Shown here: piece after piece, positions 1-6,625 of the stretch
Numbering within the stretch: position 1 is the first letter of the stretch
Layout: each line of letters begins with the position of its first letter
Source of the DNA: an uncultured Eggerthella sp.
Lineage (GTDB): Bacteria; Actinomycetota; Coriobacteriia; Coriobacteriales; Eggerthellaceae
Length of the DNA stretch: 15,795 nucleotides
NCBI GenBank assembly: GCA_900547965.1
Contig: URJE01000034.1
Span: 1 to 15,795, forward strand
Direction: 5' to 3'
Position numbers and translations under genes: made by a program
The notes under the pieces: generated by a model
Seen by the model: only the letters and a program-made list of their open reading frames with translations
What the model was told of the DNA's origin: nothing
Database searches by the model: none

Positions 1-17
1 TTCATGGAGATCCCCCT
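1..17 (-). other. Probable start of a gene running off the left edge
   Basis: On the minus strand an ATG lies at positions 5-3, five bases after a strong Shine-Dalgarno sequence, AGGGGGA (positions 17-11). It is placed as the next gene after the PII gene in the same direction. PII genes are often paired with an ammonium transporter gene (amtB), so that is a natural guess, but only the start codon is visible and the product cannot be told. Confidence 0.4.
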
Positions 18-77
18 AATTCGAGGGGAAGGGAGCCGCTTCGTACTATCGGGGTCCCAAAGCCATCAGGCCTTCCG

Positions 78-419
78 CTACAACGCCGCATCACCCGTTT
101 CGCCGGTTCGTACGCGGATTGCCTCTGCAGCGTCTTTTATAAAGATCTTGCCATCGCCAAAGGTTGCGTTGCCCATGCTCGAAACCATCTCGTTCACGAT
201 TGGGTCCACCAAATCATCCGCCACCACGGTACGAACCGAGACCTTGGGAAGCATGTTCACGCCACGATTATCATCGCGCGTATACACCTGATGGTAGCCC
301 TGCTGATGACCGTAGCCAAAACCCTGGCTGACAAAAATACCGTTCTTGCTGAAAGCAGAAAGGATGCGCTTTACACGTTCGAGCTTGTCGCCATTGATGA
401 TGATCTCTATTTCCTTCAT
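78..419 (-). CDS. PII-family nitrogen regulatory protein (GlnB/GlnK-like)
   Basis: This 113-residue cytoplasmic signal protein belongs to the PII family, trimers that read 2-oxoglutarate and ATP/ADP and control ammonium transporters and nitrogen enzymes. The length is typical. Near the C-terminus GDGKIF (about 88-93) and IRVRTGE match the family signature, and Q39 and K59 correspond to the 2-oxoglutarate and ATP ligands. The T-loop differs from E. coli GlnB: it is one residue longer, and N51 stands where GlnB has the uridylylated Tyr51, although Tyr46 is kept. Uridylylation in the enteric manner is therefore unlikely. The ATG follows AGAGAG. It is the fifth gene of the amino-alcohol cluster, 114 bases after the kinase, and the next gene probably starts at position 5. 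The family assignment is firm; the partner protein is unknown. Confidence 0.9.
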   Translation of the reverse strand: MKEIEIIINGDKLERVKRILSAFSKNGIFVSQGFGYGHQQGYHQVYTRDDNRGVNMLPKVSVRTVVADDLVDPIVNEMVSSMGNATFGDGKIFIKDAAEAIRVRTGETGDAAL

Positions 420-533
420 AAGTGTTCTCTCTTTCGTTCATGCGAATTGGCAAACCGCAAAGCGGCAAAGCCTTCGGGGAATGTCCTCGATGCACAGAGA
501 CAGCCGGGGCTAATCTGGTTGCGCAGTCTGTGT

Positions 534-1529
534 TTAACCGAAAAGGCGCAGGTAGCGCTCCACTAAACTCATGGTGCCCTCCATGTAGCCCTGCATATAC
601 CCCTGAACAGGGGTGGAATCTTGATGGCTTCCCATCCACGCCATCATCTGGATGCGACGCTGCAAAATGAATGTGTCAATTTCCACGAAATCGGTGTCGG
701 TAAAAGGAAGGACCTTGCGATATCCGTCAAGCCAAGCGTTCACCAAATCGGGAACATCTTCCCTATCCTCGATGAAGGTCAGTGCACCCGCCAGATCGTG
801 CAGATGCCAGCCAAAACCGAAATCGTCAAAGTCGATAACCTTGACAACATCACCATCGACCAAGATATTGGTGTCGCGCAAGTCGGCATGGATCACTCCA
901 TAGTTCAGATCGGTTTTGCCATAGCGGTCCAATCGCGCCTTGATGATCTGGCAGCAGCGCTCGATCTTCGCCTCCGCCTCCGGGTACAGATCGGGATAAT
1001 CGCGCCAATTGCCCCAAACGGCATTTTCGCCAATCATGTTCTCGCAATCCCAGTGAAAGCGCTTGATATCCTTGGTTCCATTCCAAATCTCGGTTTGGCG
1101 ATGCAGGTAGGCCGTTGTCTCCCCAAGTGTTCGGAAATGGGCGGGAGCCGCTTCTGGAGAGTTATCGTGCTCCAGCGTTTCGCCCGTCAGAAATTCAGTC
1201 GCGATGCAGAAGTACGTTACCCCATCCTTCTCGATCTCCTGGATGTAGGAGCCATCGGTTGCAGGGATGGGATTGGCAACCTTAAGCGGCGTATAGTCGT
1301 TGATCTGACGAAGCCAGCTTATCTCGCTTTCGTATTCTTCGTGCGTATGATAGCCAGGGCGCCCAACACGCAGCACAAACAGCTTTTCATCGGTCGCAGG
1401 GTCGTACACCAAATACGTAGCATTCTCGGAAAAAGCAAGGAGCTTCACCGCGTACGAATCGGCATAGTGCCCAGCTGCCGCTTTTGCCACTTCCATGAAT
1501 ACTTCGGGGTTCTCAAAATTATTTGCCAT
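534..1529 (-). CDS. APH/choline-kinase-fold phosphotransferase, putative ethanolamine (amino-alcohol) kinase
   Basis: This is a 331-residue cytoplasmic kinase of the aminoglycoside phosphotransferase/choline kinase fold. The catalytic loop is HADLRDTN (H214, D216, N221) and the magnesium motif is the IDFDD stretch around D233. An N-lobe LRV strand (about 53-55) is followed by a Glu-rich helix, as in choline, homoserine and hydroxylysine kinases. Family members phosphorylate small hydroxylated molecules with ATP. Here the next enzyme upstream is an AGXT2L-type phospho-lyase and the importer is ethanolamine-like. I therefore infer an ethanolamine, 1-amino-2-propanol or 5-hydroxylysine kinase rather than drug resistance. 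The ATG at 1529 is chosen because AAAGGA lies eight bases upstream; a TTG at 1559 and an ATG at 1556 lack a good SD. It lies 50 bases after the PLP-enzyme gene. The fold is certain; the substrate is inferred. Confidence 0.85.
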   Translation of the reverse strand: MANNFENPEVFMEVAKAAAGHYADSYAVKLLAFSENATYLVYDPATDEKLFVLRVGRPGYHTHEEYESEISWLRQINDYTPLKVANPIPATDGSYIQEIEKDGVTYFCIATEFLTGETLEHDNSPEAAPAHFRTLGETTAYLHRQTEIWNGTKDIKRFHWDCENMIGENAVWGNWRDYPDLYPEAEAKIERCCQIIKARLDRYGKTDLNYGVIHADLRDTNILVDGDVVKVIDFDDFGFGWHLHDLAGALTFIEDREDVPDLVNAWLDGYRKVLPFTDTDFVEIDTFILQRRIQMMAWMGSHQDSTPVQGYMQGYMEGTMSLVERYLRLFG

Positions 1530-1579
1530 GAGGGGTATCCTTTCAAACTCGCTCATCAAAACAGGACGAGCATCATGCG

Positions 1580-2923
1580 CTAAGCCTCAAGCTGAGAAAG
1601 CGAGGCTTCCAAGGCACTTGCGAACATATCGAGATCGGAGTCGTCAAACACCAACGGCGGACGAACCTTCAGCACATTGCCGTAAGGACCGCACAGGGAA
1701 ATAAGCACATGGTTCTCACGCAGCTTTTCGATGAGGGAAACGGCGAAAGGTCGATCGGCTTCCTTGGTGCCGGGACGAACCACTTCTACGCCGGTGAACA
1801 AGCCGGCACCACGCACATCGGCAAGCTGAGGGTGACGTGTCGCAATGCCGCTCACGGCAGCGCGAAGCTTTTCGCCCATAGCGCGGGTGCGCTCTAAAAT
1901 GTCGTTTTCGCGGATGTAGTTAAGAACCGCTTGGGCCGCCGCCATGGAAACAGGATTTCCAGCGAACGTATTGAAGTAGGGGTTGTCCTGCGCAAACGCA
2001 TCGAGGACCTCGCTCTTTATCGCCATGGCAGAGCAAGGAATACCGTTCGCCATGGGCTTGCCCATGGTTACGATATCGGGCACGATACCATGACGCGCAA
2101 AACCCCAGAAGGCATCGCCGGTACGGCAGAACCCTGGCTGCACCTCGTCGGCAATGTACACGCCACCTTCTTTGTGAACCAAATCAACAACTGGTTTCAA
2201 GAAGCCCGGCGTACCGGGAATAACGCCGTCGGAGGAAAAGATGCCATCAAACAGCACGCCGGCAAACTTGATGCCGTGGCGACGCATGTCCTGAATCTGG
2301 ATGGAGATCTGCTCGCACATCCATGCACCCAAATCGTCGGTTTCCAACCTGAACGTGTCAGGGGAAGGAATCATGCGCATGGTCCGGCTCGTGGCAACGC
2401 TTTTGCCGATCGACGGGGAGAGGCCCGAGATCAAAGCCGTATTGCCGTGGTACGCTTCGCCGGTAACGATGATTCCCTCACCGCCCGTATAAAGCTGAGC
2501 GCAGCGCACCGCCAAGTCGTTGGCCTCCGAACCCGAGCACATGAACATTACGCGATCGATTTCCTCGGGCATAGTCGAAAGCAAGTCCTCGGCATAGTCC
2601 AAGATGTTCTCATGCACATAGCGAGTATGCGTATTCAGCAGTTGCAGCTGACCAGTAACCGCCTCGGTAATTGCCGGGTTGCTATGACCCATCGAGGGAA
2701 TGTTGTTGTACATGTCGAGATATTCAGTACCGTCGGCATCGAACAGACGAGTCCCCTTGCCGCGCACCAAATGCAAAGGCTTCTGATAAAACAGGCGATA
2801 GCACGGGCCCAACACCGCTCGGCGCTCAACCAGGCTCTTCAAATCGCCTTCCAGAGAATCAATATTGGCAACATTGAAGCTATTCGATTCAAGGATGCCA
2901 ACATCTTCACTCTTGCAATCCAT
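1580..2923 (-). CDS. Class III PLP enzyme of the AGXT2L type, putative ethanolamine-phosphate (or phosphohydroxylysine) phospho-lyase
   Basis: This is a 447-residue fold-type I PLP enzyme of aminotransferase class III. Visible motifs are SGSEAND (130-136), AYHG (157-160), the PLP-ring aspartate in ADEVQ (D259), the Schiff-base lysine in TMGKPMANG (K289) and FNTFAGNP near 317-324. The stretch YNNIPSMGHSNP followed by LLNTHTRY closely resembles vertebrate AGXT2L1/AGXT2L2 (ETNPPL and PHYKPL). Those enzymes are not transaminases: they eliminate phosphate and ammonia from O-phosphoethanolamine or 5-phosphohydroxylysine, giving an aldehyde. A kinase gene directly downstream fits this. ATG 2923 follows AGAGGA at five bases; an in-frame ATG at 2941 adds six residues but has no clear SD. 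Transamination of another amine remains possible. Confidence 0.85.
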   Translation of the reverse strand: MDCKSEDVGILESNSFNVANIDSLEGDLKSLVERRAVLGPCYRLFYQKPLHLVRGKGTRLFDADGTEYLDMYNNIPSMGHSNPAITEAVTGQLQLLNTHTRYVHENILDYAEDLLSTMPEEIDRVMFMCSGSEANDLAVRCAQLYTGGEGIIVTGEAYHGNTALISGLSPSIGKSVATSRTMRMIPSPDTFRLETDDLGAWMCEQISIQIQDMRRHGIKFAGVLFDGIFSSDGVIPGTPGFLKPVVDLVHKEGGVYIADEVQPGFCRTGDAFWGFARHGIVPDIVTMGKPMANGIPCSAMAIKSEVLDAFAQDNPYFNTFAGNPVSMAAAQAVLNYIRENDILERTRAMGEKLRAAVSGIATRHPQLADVRGAGLFTGVEVVRPGTKEADRPFAVSLIEKLRENHVLISLCGPYGNVLKVRPPLVFDDSDLDMFASALEASLSQLEA

Positions 2924-2980
2924 TTTCTTCCTCTCACTCATGTTTGTTCGGCTCTGCGCCAGCTCTTCTATTCGCTTCCA

Positions 2981-3664
2981 TCAGCGGATGGCAACGCTCT
3001 CTCTTTTCCAGCCGCGCATAAAGCATTCGTAATCCAATTCTTCGAAACCGTTTATGAAGCTATCCGCCGCTTCACGAAGATCATCTTTTGTGCCTGCGTT
3101 ATCGGAATCGTAAACGCCTAAAGTCATAAACCCCGCTTGCGCCATTGCCCTCAACGCATACGCCGAATCATCAACGCACCAGCTATTAGCGGGTTTTGCC
3201 CCCAGCCTGAAAGCGACACTCGCGCTGAACTGGGGGTCGGTCTTCGTTCTGCCCTCGTCTTCCGCAGAGGCAACCACATCGAATAGGTCGAATATGCCCG
3301 CTCTCTCCAGGCCCGCCTGCAGGAAATCGATGGGGCTCGACGAGGCAACTGCAAGCTTCACCCATTCGCCGCTCAACCGACGGACAAGCTCCGCTGCACC
3401 GCTTCGGGCAGGAACGGCATTGCGGTACTCATCAAGAAGGATCTGACGGGCATCGTTCAGGACTTCTTCCTCCGAGCCACCCAAACCGCATTCCCGATGG
3501 AAAAAAGCCGCTGTTTCGGGAAGGGTGTTCGCATTTAAGCGAACCAATTGCATGGGGTTGAGGGCAATCCCCGCCTTTTGGGCAAATCGCTCCTGCAGCG
3601 CATGCCATGCGGGCATCGAATCGAGCAGCGTTCCATCACAGTCGAAAATCACCGAATCAATCAC
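2981..3664 (-). CDS. HAD-superfamily (subclass IA) phosphatase
   Basis: This 227-residue cytoplasmic hydrolase has the haloacid-dehalogenase layout. Motif I is FDCDGTLLD (nucleophile D8, acid D10), followed by a helical cap, motif II VASSS (about 106-110), the motif III lysine in RTKTDP (K141) and motif IV CVDDS (D165, D166). It resembles beta-phosphoglucomutase-like and sugar-phosphate phosphatases; the substrate cannot be read from the motifs. The GTG start follows AAGGAG at five bases. It sits between the permease gene (65-base gap) and the PLP-enzyme gene (57-base gap), so it is probably co-transcribed with the pathway. It may hydrolyse excess or wrongly formed phosphorylated intermediates, but this is speculative. 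Phosphonoacetaldehyde hydrolase is a related subclass I could not confirm. Confidence 0.85.
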   Translation of the reverse strand: MIDSVIFDCDGTLLDSMPAWHALQERFAQKAGIALNPMQLVRLNANTLPETAAFFHRECGLGGSEEEVLNDARQILLDEYRNAVPARSGAAELVRRLSGEWVKLAVASSSPIDFLQAGLERAGIFDLFDVVASAEDEGRTKTDPQFSASVAFRLGAKPANSWCVDDSAYALRAMAQAGFMTLGVYDSDNAGTKDDLREAADSFINGFEELDYECFMRGWKRESVAIR

Positions 3665-3729
3665 AGCATCTCCTTCTCCTCGATGCGGGGATACATGCCG
3701 CAGGAGCCAACCGCTCCTGCGGCAACGGT

Positions 3730-5169
3730 CTAGCTCAGCTCAGCTTCTGCAGCCTTCAGTGCGGCAAATTCCTCTTCGGGCGCATTACCTACCAAGTGCT
3801 TGCGCGAATAGGCGAAGAAGTACACCATCAGTCCTGCAAGTACCGCAAGGGTGCAGCCTGCGGCGAATGCATCAACCGTGAAGGTCGAAACGATAGCCAC
3901 CAGGGAAAGGGCGAAAGAAATGCTGGTAAGGGCAATTCCGCCAGGGGCCTTGAAGCCTCGCTCCATGTTCGGCTCCTTCTTACGCAAGATGATGCGGGAG
4001 AGATTCATCATTGCGTAGGAAACGCATGCGGCGAATACCGCCATGTTCAGAAGAATGTCGCCGTCTTGAACCACAGCGGCCAAGGTAAAGGCAATGGTGC
4101 CCAAAACAAGCAAGGCGACAAACGGGGTCTTACGAGAGCCTGTAACGGAAAGGAACTTGGGCAAGTAGCCAGCACGGGAAAGAGCGAAAGCTTGACGAGA
4201 TCCGCTAAATACCGTCGAGAAGAACGAAGCAACCAGACCAGCCAGACCGGCATAGTTCACAAACGTTGCAAGAGGACCTTCCCCAACTTCATTCAATGCA
4301 TCAACCAGCGGAGCAGCTGCAGCACCGGCAAACTCAGCACCAGCGCCACCTGCAGTAAGGAACAGAACCAAGGCGCCGGTTACCATCAAAGTCAGCATTG
4401 CGCCGATAATGCCCTTGGGCATATCCTTCTTCGGGTTTGCCGATTCTTCCGCTGCCAGGGGAACGCCTTCTACGGCAAGGAAGAGCCAGATGCCGAATGG
4501 AAGAGCGGAGATCACGCCGGCAACACCAAAGGGAAGAAGGGCCGTGCCGCCGTCTACAGCGGGAGCGATGTTGAAGAGATTTGCCACTTCGAAGTGAGGC
4601 GCAATGCCAACGACGAAAGCAATAAGGGCGATCATAGCGATAGCGGTAATGCCGAATACGATCTTCAATGCCTCGCCGACGCCGACAAGATGGATTCCAA
4701 CGAAAACGATAAAGAAGAACCCGATAATGGCAACCGAGGGAATATCGGCAAACAACCCCAACGCATGCACGTACGCGGCAATAAACGTCGAGATGGCAGC
4801 AGGGCAAATCGTGTACTCGATCAGTATGGCGAACCCGGTCAGCGCGCCACCCACCTTGCCCATGGCACGGCGGGCAAATCCATAGCCAGCACCAGCCGCA
4901 GGCATAGCAGATGACATTTCAGCCAAGCCGAGCACCATGAACAAGTACATGGCACCCATAACCAAGAACGCGATAAGCATTCCGAACCAGCCGCCGTAAC
5001 CTATGCCGTAATTCCATCCAGAAAAGTCTCCAGAGATTACGTAGGCGATGCCTAAGCTCATAAGCAGCACCCAGTTCACGGCGCCCTTCTTAAGGGAGCG
5101 CTTTTCAAAGTATTCTTTCGATTCAGCGGTTACGCCGCCCAAAACGGCGACATCTGTTGGCGGTGTCAT
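3730..5169 (-). CDS. APC-family permease resembling ethanolamine permeases
   Basis: This 479-residue inner-membrane transporter has about twelve hydrophobic segments in the amino acid-polyamine-organocation layout. The TM1 region reads LGIAYVISGDFSGWNYGIGYGG. Further on come GYGFARRAMG, ILIEYTICPAAISTFI, FVGIHLVGVGEALK, ALPFGIWLFLAVEGVPLAAEE and SRAGYLPKFLSVT. From memory these match the bacterial ethanolamine permease subfamily (Eat-type) segment by segment, better than general amino-acid permeases. It should import ethanolamine or a related amino alcohol by proton or cation coupling, feeding the kinase and phospho-lyase downstream. The ATG at 5169 follows AAAGGAG at about ten bases; a GTG at 5217 without an SD would add 16 residues. 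It is the first gene of the cluster and has a long upstream region with repeats. The substrate is inferred by similarity. Confidence 0.88.
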   Translation of the reverse strand: MTPPTDVAVLGGVTAESKEYFEKRSLKKGAVNWVLLMSLGIAYVISGDFSGWNYGIGYGGWFGMLIAFLVMGAMYLFMVLGLAEMSSAMPAAGAGYGFARRAMGKVGGALTGFAILIEYTICPAAISTFIAAYVHALGLFADIPSVAIIGFFFIVFVGIHLVGVGEALKIVFGITAIAMIALIAFVVGIAPHFEVANLFNIAPAVDGGTALLPFGVAGVISALPFGIWLFLAVEGVPLAAEESANPKKDMPKGIIGAMLTLMVTGALVLFLTAGGAGAEFAGAAAAPLVDALNEVGEGPLATFVNYAGLAGLVASFFSTVFSGSRQAFALSRAGYLPKFLSVTGSRKTPFVALLVLGTIAFTLAAVVQDGDILLNMAVFAACVSYAMMNLSRIILRKKEPNMERGFKAPGGIALTSISFALSLVAIVSTFTVDAFAAGCTLAVLAGLMVYFFAYSRKHLVGNAPEEEFAALKAAEAELS

Positions 5170-5341
5170 AAGGCGATCACTCCTTTTGCGTAAGATCGAT
5201 ATTCTTGCGCCAGCCACTTACGCAGCTGCCAGAGACTCGCCGTTGAGCCATTCGTATATTGCACTCACTGAGATGCCCTGTAAGGGCTTCGCATCGAACG
5301 CAATTCATGCAGTCAAGCTCTTCGTTGAACTCGACAAGCTC

Positions 5342-5369
5342 ATATTAGAACCGCTTTTGCCCGAGGCAA
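5342..5369 (-). promoter_or_regulatory. Candidate promoter of the permease operon
   Basis: On the minus strand TTGCCT (5369-5364) and TAATAT (5347-5342) are separated by 16 bases. Each matches the housekeeping consensus at four of six positions. Transcription would begin near 5335, leaving a leader of about 165 bases before the permease ATG. The leader contains a small hairpin at 5272-5295 (GATGC/GCATC outside, CCT/AGG inside). The match is modest, so the call is tentative. Confidence 0.3.
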
Positions 5370-5394
5370 GCGCAATGCGCCCTGTTTAACAAAG

Positions 5395-5476
5395 GGTCAA
5401 AAGCTTCGAAACGCACGCTTAACACTAGCGCCTACCGAGCTGGATAGAAATATCTAAAACACCAGGTCAAAAGCTT
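5395..5476. repeat. Direct repeat GGTCAAAAGCTT, two copies 70 bp apart
   Basis: The 12-mer GGTCAAAAGCTT occurs at 5395-5406 and again at 5465-5476, an offset of exactly 70 bp or close to seven helical turns. Both copies lie upstream of the candidate permease promoter, centred near -65 and -135 from the inferred start. On the minus strand each copy reads AAGCTTTTGACC and so also contains a -35-like TTGACC. They could be activator or repressor sites, or tandem -35 elements. Confidence 0.45.
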
Positions 5477-5551
5477 AAATTTTGCGTATTAATCCAAAAG
5501 CGCAGGTAGATGAGCAGTTAACAGAGCTCTCAATCACCTGGAAATAGAGCC

Positions 5552-5571
5552 GAAACACCAGGAGGTGTTTC
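5552..5571. repeat. Perfect palindrome GAAACACC-AGGA-GGTGTTTC
   Basis: Two perfect 8-base arms (5552-5559 and 5564-5571) flank a four-base loop, AGGA. No T-run follows on either strand, so it is not an intrinsic terminator. On the plus strand the loop and 3' arm contain AGGAGGTG, a perfect SD five bases before ATG 5573. An upstream CCTGG (5537-5541) could pair with CCAGG (5558-5562) as an alternative. Its function is unknown; a dimeric regulator site for the divergent or downstream operon is one option. Confidence 0.5.
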
Positions 5572-5672
5572 GATGGGCAATGGCCACGCGCGGCAGCCCA
5601 CCTCGCAAAACCCCTCGTCTCAAATCCCTCACCTCAAATGCGTTCACTGTCGCAAGCCGCCAAATAGGCAAC

Positions 5673-5698
5673 AAAAAAGCGCCTCCGCAGAGACGCTT
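5673..5698 (-). terminator. Intrinsic terminator of the map transcript
   Basis: On the minus strand AAGCG pairs with CGCTT, and CTC with GAG after one mismatch, closing a four-base loop. A run of six T follows (5678-5673, the first two overlapping the 3' arm). It lies about 97 bases beyond the map stop codon and would also insulate the permease operon from upstream transcription. Confidence 0.75.
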
Positions 5699-5794
5699 AA
5701 GGAACCATTAGCGCAAAGCTGGGCCATGCGCCAATCGATGGCAAGACGACAATCGAACGCAGCCCAAAGCGAACTGCTCGACCCCACGCCAAAG

Positions 5795-6571
5795 TTATTT
5801 GTTTACCGGGCGGCGATAATCAGGTTCCGTGGTTAGAACACGGGGGCCGTCTTCGGTGATGGCAACGGTCTTCTCGAAATGAGCAGAGGGCTTACCATCG
5901 CGCGTGCAGACAAGCCAGCCATCGCTCATAACCTTGGTTTTATACGTGCCTATGTTGATCATGGGCTCAATAGCGATAACCATGCCGGGCTCAAGTTTGA
6001 TGCCAGTATGCTTTCGGCCATAGTTGGGAACGTTGGGGTCTTCGTGCATATCGCGACCCACGCCATGGCCTACATACTCGCGCACAACACCATAGCCAGC
6101 ACGCTCGGCGATCTCCTGGATAGCATGGCCGATATCACCCAGATGATTGCCCGGGCGAGCAGCCTCGATACCAGCCCACATGCACTGCTCGGTAACCTCG
6201 AGCAAACGCTTCTTTTCAGGAGAGATCTTACCAACCGGGTACGTCCAAGCGTTATCGCCAACCCAGCCCTTCACAATAGCGCCCGTATCAATGGAGAGGA
6301 TATCGCCCTCCTGGAGAATGACGGAATTAGAGGGGATGCCATGAACGATTTGATCGTTCACCGACGCGCAAATGCTGCCAGGGAATCCACCGTACCCCTT
6401 GAAAGCAGGGATACCGCCTTCCATACGGATAATCATCTCGGCAATGCGGTCAAGCTCGGCGGTAGATACACCTGGCTTCACCCGCGCACCCACTTCGCGC
6501 AAAACCTTAGCGGACAAGCGGCCCGCTTCAGCCATTTCCTCAATCTGATGAGGGGTCTTCTTTATGATCAT
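5795..6571 (-). CDS. map: Methionine aminopeptidase, type I
   Basis: This 258-residue cytoplasmic metalloprotease removes the N-terminal methionine from new proteins. All the active-site residues are visible: H77 (VHGIP), metal ligands D95 (SIDTGA) and D106 (GWVGDNAWTY), H169 (VGHGVGRDMHE), E202 (AIEPM) and E233 (HFEKTVAIT). Length and the lack of an N-terminal zinc-finger extension fit the short type I form. The ATG at 6571 follows AAAGG at about ten bases. The gene lies 54 bases after the solute-binding lipoprotein gene in the same direction, away from ribosomal-protein, secY or adk genes, the usual neighbours. It may therefore be an additional copy, or map may simply have moved in this lineage. 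Confidence 0.95.
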   Translation of the reverse strand: MIIKKTPHQIEEMAEAGRLSAKVLREVGARVKPGVSTAELDRIAEMIIRMEGGIPAFKGYGGFPGSICASVNDQIVHGIPSNSVILQEGDILSIDTGAIVKGWVGDNAWTYPVGKISPEKKRLLEVTEQCMWAGIEAARPGNHLGDIGHAIQEIAERAGYGVVREYVGHGVGRDMHEDPNVPNYGRKHTGIKLEPGMVIAIEPMINIGTYKTKVMSDGWLVCTRDGKPSAHFEKTVAITEDGPRVLTTEPDYRRPVNK

Positions 6572-6625
6572 GCCCTGATTACCTTTCTTACACGTTTATC
6601 AGAGTCAGAATACACCGAAAGCACC

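Larger units (their letters stand above)
5170..5794. other. Non-coding region between map and the permease gene
   Basis: About 625 bases hold no gene I can support. From right to left they contain the terminator of map (5673-5698), a perfect palindrome (5552-5571), the 10-mer AAACACCAGG at 5457-5466 and again within the palindrome (5553-5562), the 12-bp direct repeats (5395 and 5465), a tentative promoter (5342-5369) and the permease leader. A plus-strand reading frame beginning at ATG 5573 has a perfect SD, but it crosses the map terminator and the map 3' end, and I do not accept it as a gene. Confidence 0.6.

Noticed and set aside
534..1529. Aminoglycoside resistance gene
   Set aside because: The catalytic fold is shared with resistance kinases, but the sequence pattern and neighbours (phospho-lyase, amine permease) fit a metabolic kinase.
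621..1583. A 320-codon plus-strand open frame opposite the kinase gene
   Set aside because: It mirrors a gene with clear kinase motifs, lacks any recognisable domain and has no SD; it is a frame shadow.
1931..3121. A 396-codon plus-strand open frame opposite the PLP enzyme gene
   Set aside because: It lies opposite a protein with all class III PLP motifs, and its own translation shows no family pattern.
3607..4914. A 435-codon plus-strand open frame opposite the permease gene
   Set aside because: The translation is polar, rich in Gly, Asn and Lys without motifs, which is what the antisense of a hydrophobic membrane protein gives.
5573..5836. An 87-codon plus-strand frame with a perfect SD
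   Set aside because: It runs through the map terminator and into the map 3' end, has no domain and a random-looking composition. I keep only the palindrome before it as an observation.
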